From Thermoguttaceae bacterium (GTDB taxonomy: Bacteria > Planctomycetota > Planctomycetia > Pirellulales > Thermoguttaceae), in NCBI GenBank assembly GCA_017454585.1, contig JAFTCU010000270.1, positions 1-9,114 of the forward strand: a stretch of DNA of 9,114 nucleotides. The letters are read 5' to 3'. The notes below the pieces were generated by a model. It worked only from the letters and a program-made list of their open reading frames with translations. It had not been told where the DNA came from and did not search any database. Positions 6,568 to 9,114 of this stretch are shown piece after piece. The position numbers were made by a program, and so were the translations under genes. Every line of letters starts with the position of its first letter. Positions within the stretch are counted from its first letter, which is position 1.

Positions 6568-8577
6568 ATGGACGAAATTCAGGTTTTAACGATCAATCCC
6601 CCCAAAACCCGAGTCAGTGAGCTGACTTTGGGGTGGAACGTTGCGATGAATCGTGCGCCCAAGGTAGAAATTCGCACGCTTTCAGCCACGATGCGCGCGC
6701 CGCAGGCCCTGACCGTCCGCATTTCGCCGCCTTCGATCTCGGTTAATAGTTTTTACTTCGGCGACCCGGCCGAGCTCTGCAAGCCTAACGAAAAGAAAAA
6801 ACCGGGTGAGGGTGAAACCTTCGGGGAAAAGAAAACCGGGAACGGCACGATCGGCGGTTTTTCGCCCGAAGACTCGATTTTGCCGTGGGACGAAAACGCA
6901 CCGGGAAGCGCCGAGGACGACACGGAGGAGGCCCCGCTTCCTTCCCGCGAGCGAAACCTCACGGAGCCGACGAGCGAAGACCTTCTTCCGGACGGCGCGT
7001 CGCCTGATTCGCTTGACCTCCCGGTCGGGGAAACTTCGGAAAACCTGGAATCTGCGGAAAACGCCGAGACCGACGCCAGTTCCGCCGCGCTTCAGGAGTC
7101 GATCCCGGAAAGCATGACTCACCTTCTGCCGCCGAAAAACCTGATCAAGCTCGAGGACCGCTTGCGCTACCTGCTCCAGCCGCCTCTTGAGCAGCTTTAC
7201 ACGGACAAAAATCTGGTCTTCCCGTTCGTCCCGTTCCACTACCAGTGGGAGGGCGTTTCGTTCCTTTATTCCCGGGATTCGGCCATCCTCGCGGATGAGA
7301 TGGGCCTCGGGAAAACGATGCAGGCCATCACGACCGTCCGCCTTCTGCTGAGAAACGGCGACATTCGGAACGTTCTTTTCGTCTGCCCCAAGCCGCTGGT
7401 GACGAACTGGAAGCGGGAATTCGAGGTCTGGGCGCCGGAGATCCCGATCCTGGTCATTCAGGGCGACCGCGTTCGGCGGGAGTGGCAGTGGGGACTTCAG
7501 GACATTCCGGTCAAAATCGCCAATTACGAGCTTCTGAACCGGGACCGGGACATTTTCGCGCCGAAGAAGGGGATCCCGAAGCACTTCGATCTGGTCGTTC
7601 TCGACGAGTCCCAGCGGATCAAGAACATTCGGAGCGCGACTTCCTCCGCCGCGCGCGCCATCTCCCGCACCCGAAACTGGGCGATGACCGGCACGCCGAT
7701 CGAAAACTCGCCGGAAGACCTGGTCGGGATCTTTGAGTTCCTCTCGCCCGGCTACCTTTCCAGCGACATGAAACCGTCGGTGATGAGCCGCGCGGTGCAA
7801 GACTACATTTTGCGCCGGACGAAAGACTTGGTCCAGAAGGACATGCCGCCGCGCCTCTACCGCGACGCGGAGCTTTTCATGACTCCCGAGCAGCAGGAAA
7901 CGTACACGATGGCCGAATCCCAGGGGGCGCTGCGCCTTTCGGAAATGGGAAACGCCGTCACGATCCAGCACGTTTTCGAGCTGGTCCTGCGCCTGAAACA
8001 GATCTGCAATTTCGACCCATGTACCGGCGAAAGTCCCAAACTCCAGCGTCTGGAAGCCGACCTGGAAGAAATCGCCGCCAGCGGCCGCAAAGCGATCGTT
8101 TTCAGCCAGTGGACCGAAACGATTTTCCGGTTGGCGAAGCATCTGGAACGTTTCGGCGCGCTTCAGTACCACGGCAAGATCCCGCCGGCCAAGCGTGATG
8201 CAGTCGTGCAAAAATTCAAGAACTCGCCGGACCATCATGTTCTGCTGATGAGCTACGCGACCGGCGCGGTAGGACTGAACCTCCAGTTCTGCAATTACGT
8301 CTTCCTCTTCGACCGCTGGTGGAACCCTGCAATCGAAGATCAGGCAATTAACCGCGCGCACCGGATCGGCGTCAAAGGGGCGGTCACGATCACGCGCTTC
8401 TTGATGATCAACACGATCGAGGAAAGAATCAACCGGATCCTGGAAGAAAAACGCGCCCTTTTCGAGACGATCCTCTCCGGCTCACGCGAAGAACCGAAAA
8501 AACTGGGGCTTACGCAGGAAGAAGTTTTCGGACTCTTTAAACTCAAGAGTCCGAAAGGAATCATTCATAAACTCTAA
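6568..8577 (+). CDS. SNF2/SWI2-family helicase-like DNA-dependent ATPase
   Basis: The protein has 669 residues. The two RecA-like lobes carry the SNF2 motifs in order: motif I 'DEMGLGKTMQ' (Lys249), motif II 'DESQRIKN' (Asp346-Glu347, with Ser-Gln in place of the usual Ala/Gly-His), motif III 'MTGTPIEN' (373-380), 'LRRTKD' (415-420), motif IV 'FSQWTE' (512-517), motif V 'TGAVGLNLQ' (565-573) and motif VI 'QAINRAHRIG' (592-601). Such proteins translocate on double-stranded DNA and remodel DNA-protein complexes in the cytoplasm. Residues 1-205 match no domain I recognise; about 75-175 are acidic, Ser/Glu/Pro-rich and probably disordered. No SWIM zinc finger is visible. The ATG at 6568 has no Shine-Dalgarno; the in-frame ATG at 6646 follows a hairpin and a weak GGGTGG and is an alternative. 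It starts 39 nt after the decarboxylase and ends in tandem stops TAATAA. No nuclease or methylase neighbours suggest a defence role. Confidence 0.9.
   Translation: MDEIQVLTINPPKTRVSELTLGWNVAMNRAPKVEIRTLSATMRAPQALTVRISPPSISVNSFYFGDPAELCKPNEKKKPGEGETFGEKKTGNGTIGGFSPEDSILPWDENAPGSAEDDTEEAPLPSRERNLTEPTSEDLLPDGASPDSLDLPVGETSENLESAENAETDASSAALQESIPESMTHLLPPKNLIKLEDRLRYLLQPPLEQLYTDKNLVFPFVPFHYQWEGVSFLYSRDSAILADEMGLGKTMQAITTVRLLLRNGDIRNVLFVCPKPLVTNWKREFEVWAPEIPILVIQGDRVRREWQWGLQDIPVKIANYELLNRDRDIFAPKKGIPKHFDLVVLDESQRIKNIRSATSSAARAISRTRNWAMTGTPIENSPEDLVGIFEFLSPGYLSSDMKPSVMSRAVQDYILRRTKDLVQKDMPPRLYRDAELFMTPEQQETYTMAESQGALRLSEMGNAVTIQHVFELVLRLKQICNFDPCTGESPKLQRLEADLEEIAASGRKAIVFSQWTETIFRLAKHLERFGALQYHGKIPPAKRDAVVQKFKNSPDHHVLLMSYATGAVGLNLQFCNYVFLFDRWWNPAIEDQAINRAHRIGVKGAVTITRFLMINTIEERINRILEEKRALFETILSGSREEPKKLGLTQEEVFGLFKLKSPKGIIHKL
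6600..6633 (+). other. Interrupted inverted repeat near the SNF2 gene start
   Basis: GTCAG (6613-6617) and CTGAC (6622-6626) form a stem with a TGAG loop, extended outward by CCCCAAA (6600-6606) and TTTGGGG (6627-6633) with a 6-nt bulge on the 5' side. It falls in codons 11-22 if ATG 6568 is used, or in the leader if ATG 6646 is used. It could influence translation; this is inferred from pairing only. Confidence 0.4.
8526..8556 (+). repeat. Perfect 12-bp inverted repeat inside the 3' end of the SNF2 gene
   Basis: TTTCGGACTCTT (8526-8537) and AAGAGTCCGAAA (8545-8556) are exact reverse complements around a 7-nt loop. The hairpin encodes part of the C-terminal 'EVFGLFKLKSPKG' segment, ending 18 nt before the stop codon. 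No T-run follows on either strand, so it is not a standard intrinsic terminator. It may be a transcript-end stabiliser or a protein-binding site. Confidence 0.65.
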
Positions 8578-8580
8578 TAA
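8578..8580 (+). other. Second in-frame stop after the SNF2 gene
   Basis: The SNF2 stop TAA (8575-8577) is immediately followed by another in-frame TAA. This is a tandem stop that would limit read-through into the palindromic element. Confidence 0.8.
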
Positions 8581-8696
8581 AAAGGCCCCTCATTGAGGAG
8601 GCTAGCTCTTGCAAGCGAGACTGGGGGAGTTCCACAAATGCGCCGTCCAACTCCCCCCGGCGCTAACGCGCCACCCCCCTCAAAGAGGGTGGCTTT
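8581..8696. repeat. Composite imperfect palindrome (REP/MITE-like) between convergent genes
   Basis: The two halves are approximate reverse complements. The outer ends are AAAGGCC (8581-8587) and GGCTTT (8691-8696). Inward, CCTC-ATT-GAGG (8588-8598) mirrors CCCTC-AAA-GAGGG (8677-8689). The core GGGGGAGTT (8623-8631) pairs exactly with AACTCCCCC (8649-8657) around a 17-nt loop. The right half also has GGCGC-TAAC-GCGCC (8659-8672), and the left half has CTTGCAAG (8608-8615). It fills nearly all of the 136-nt gap between converging genes. The layout recalls dispersed intergenic palindromic repeats found in many bacterial genomes, but copy number cannot be judged from one copy. It may also act as a bidirectional terminator, although no long T-run is present. 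Confidence 0.6.
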
Positions 8697-8713
8697 AAAA
8701 CTCGCCCGGGAAA

Positions 8714-9114
8714 TTACCGGCAGTTCAAAATCTCCGCGATGTGCATCGTTTTGATTTTCTTCATCGCCGGGTCCAGCTGCATGATCCCGCCGAAGTGCAT
8801 GATGCAGCTGGAATCGATCGAGCAGACGACGTCCGCGCCGCTTGCCGCGATATTCTGGACCTTCCTCCGGCCCATGTCGAGCGAAATATTCGGGAATTTC
8901 ACGCTGAACGTCCCACCAAAGCCGCAGCAGTCTTCCATCTCCGGGAGCGGGCAGTAGGTCAGCCCCTTCACATTCTTAAGAAGTTCGACCGGCTGGTTCA
9001 CGATCCCCAGCTCGCGCCGACCGTGGCACCCGATGTGGAGCGTGACTTTGTGGGAGAATTTCGCGCCCAGATCGGTCACGCCGAGCACGTTCACGAGGAA
9101 CTCCGTAAACTCCA
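8714..9114 (-). CDS. CCG-domain iron-sulfur protein, LutA/GlcF-like, C-terminal part (5' end outside window)
   Basis: This minus-strand gene ends with TAA at 8714-8716 and stays open to the right edge, so at least seven residues precede the in-frame GTG at 9092-9094 and the true start lies outside. Cysteine-rich CCG-domain features are clear: 'HIGCHGRRELG' with Cys at 9026-9028, then 32 residues, then 'DCCGFGGTFSVKFP' (Cys codons 8924-8929), then Cys at 8822-8824 and 8804-8806 in 'CSIDSSCIMHFGG', and a closing 'HIAEIL'. This matches the second CCG repeat of LutA (lactate utilisation) and related GlcF and HdrB-type proteins, which bind iron-sulfur clusters or act in electron transfer with a flavoprotein dehydrogenase. 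Partner genes (lutB and lutC type) are not in the window, so lactate as the substrate is inferred. It converges on the SNF2 gene across the palindrome. Confidence 0.85.
   Translation of the reverse strand, partial: EFTEFLVNVLGVTDLGAKFSHKVTLHIGCHGRRELGIVNQPVELLKNVKGLTYCPLPEMEDCCGFGGTFSVKFPNISLDMGRRKVQNIAASGADVVCSIDSSCIMHFGGIMQLDPAMKKIKTMHIAEILNCR

Noticed and set aside
6682..8361. A 559-codon open frame antisense to the SNF2 gene
   Set aside because: It lies wholly within a gene with clear helicase motifs; its translation is Arg/Val-rich with no family pattern. It is a by-product of the codon usage of the sense gene.
9092..9094. GTG as the start of the iron-sulfur protein
   Set aside because: In-frame codons continue to the window edge and read like the family ('EFTEFLVNVLGV'). 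The protein would also lack its first CCG repeat, so it is truncated by the window.

Overview
The window most likely comes from a member of the Planctomycetota with moderately high GC. Three things support this. The first gene is a c-type cytochrome of the HzsA-related type common in that phylum. The second is a long exported helical-repeat protein whose C-terminal part resembles conserved planctomycete HEAT proteins. The third is a UbiD-type decarboxylase of the length expected for futalosine-pathway menaquinone synthesis. The assignment rests on recalled family resemblance, not on a search.

Layout, left to right. The plus strand carries four genes in a row: (1) the 3' part of a diheme cytochrome c, cut by the left edge (1-1287); (2) a 1097-residue exported HEAT/TPR-like protein with an aspartate-rich tract near its N-terminus, an internal domain that looks like a degenerate response-regulator receiver, and a long Asp/Glu tail (1360-4653); (3) a UbiD-family prenylated-FMN decarboxylase (4663-6528), starting 9 nt after gene 2 with a strong Shine-Dalgarno laid over the gene 2 stop codon; (4) a SNF2/SWI2-type helicase-like ATPase (6568-8577). 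A 136-nt intergenic stretch follows, almost filled by an imperfect palindromic element (8581-8696). The minus strand then carries the C-terminal part of a LutA/GlcF-like CCG-domain iron-sulfur protein, cut by the right edge (8714-9114) and convergent with the SNF2 gene.

How the genes may fit together. The cytochrome, the menaquinone-type decarboxylase and the CCG-domain protein all belong to respiratory electron transfer in general, but nothing visible shows that they form one pathway. Genes 2 and 3 are probably co-transcribed and translationally close. The SNF2 ATPase follows 39 nt later with no clear ribosome-binding site and may belong to the same transcript.

Most unusual points: an apparent pseudo-receiver domain (phospho-Asp replaced by Asn, switch Lys lost) inside a protein predicted to be exported; the two extreme acidic regions of that protein; a perfect 12-bp inverted repeat inside the last codons of the SNF2 gene; and the composite palindrome just after it. 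No RNA gene, CRISPR array, transposase or phage gene was seen. No stretch over 300 nt lacks a gene.
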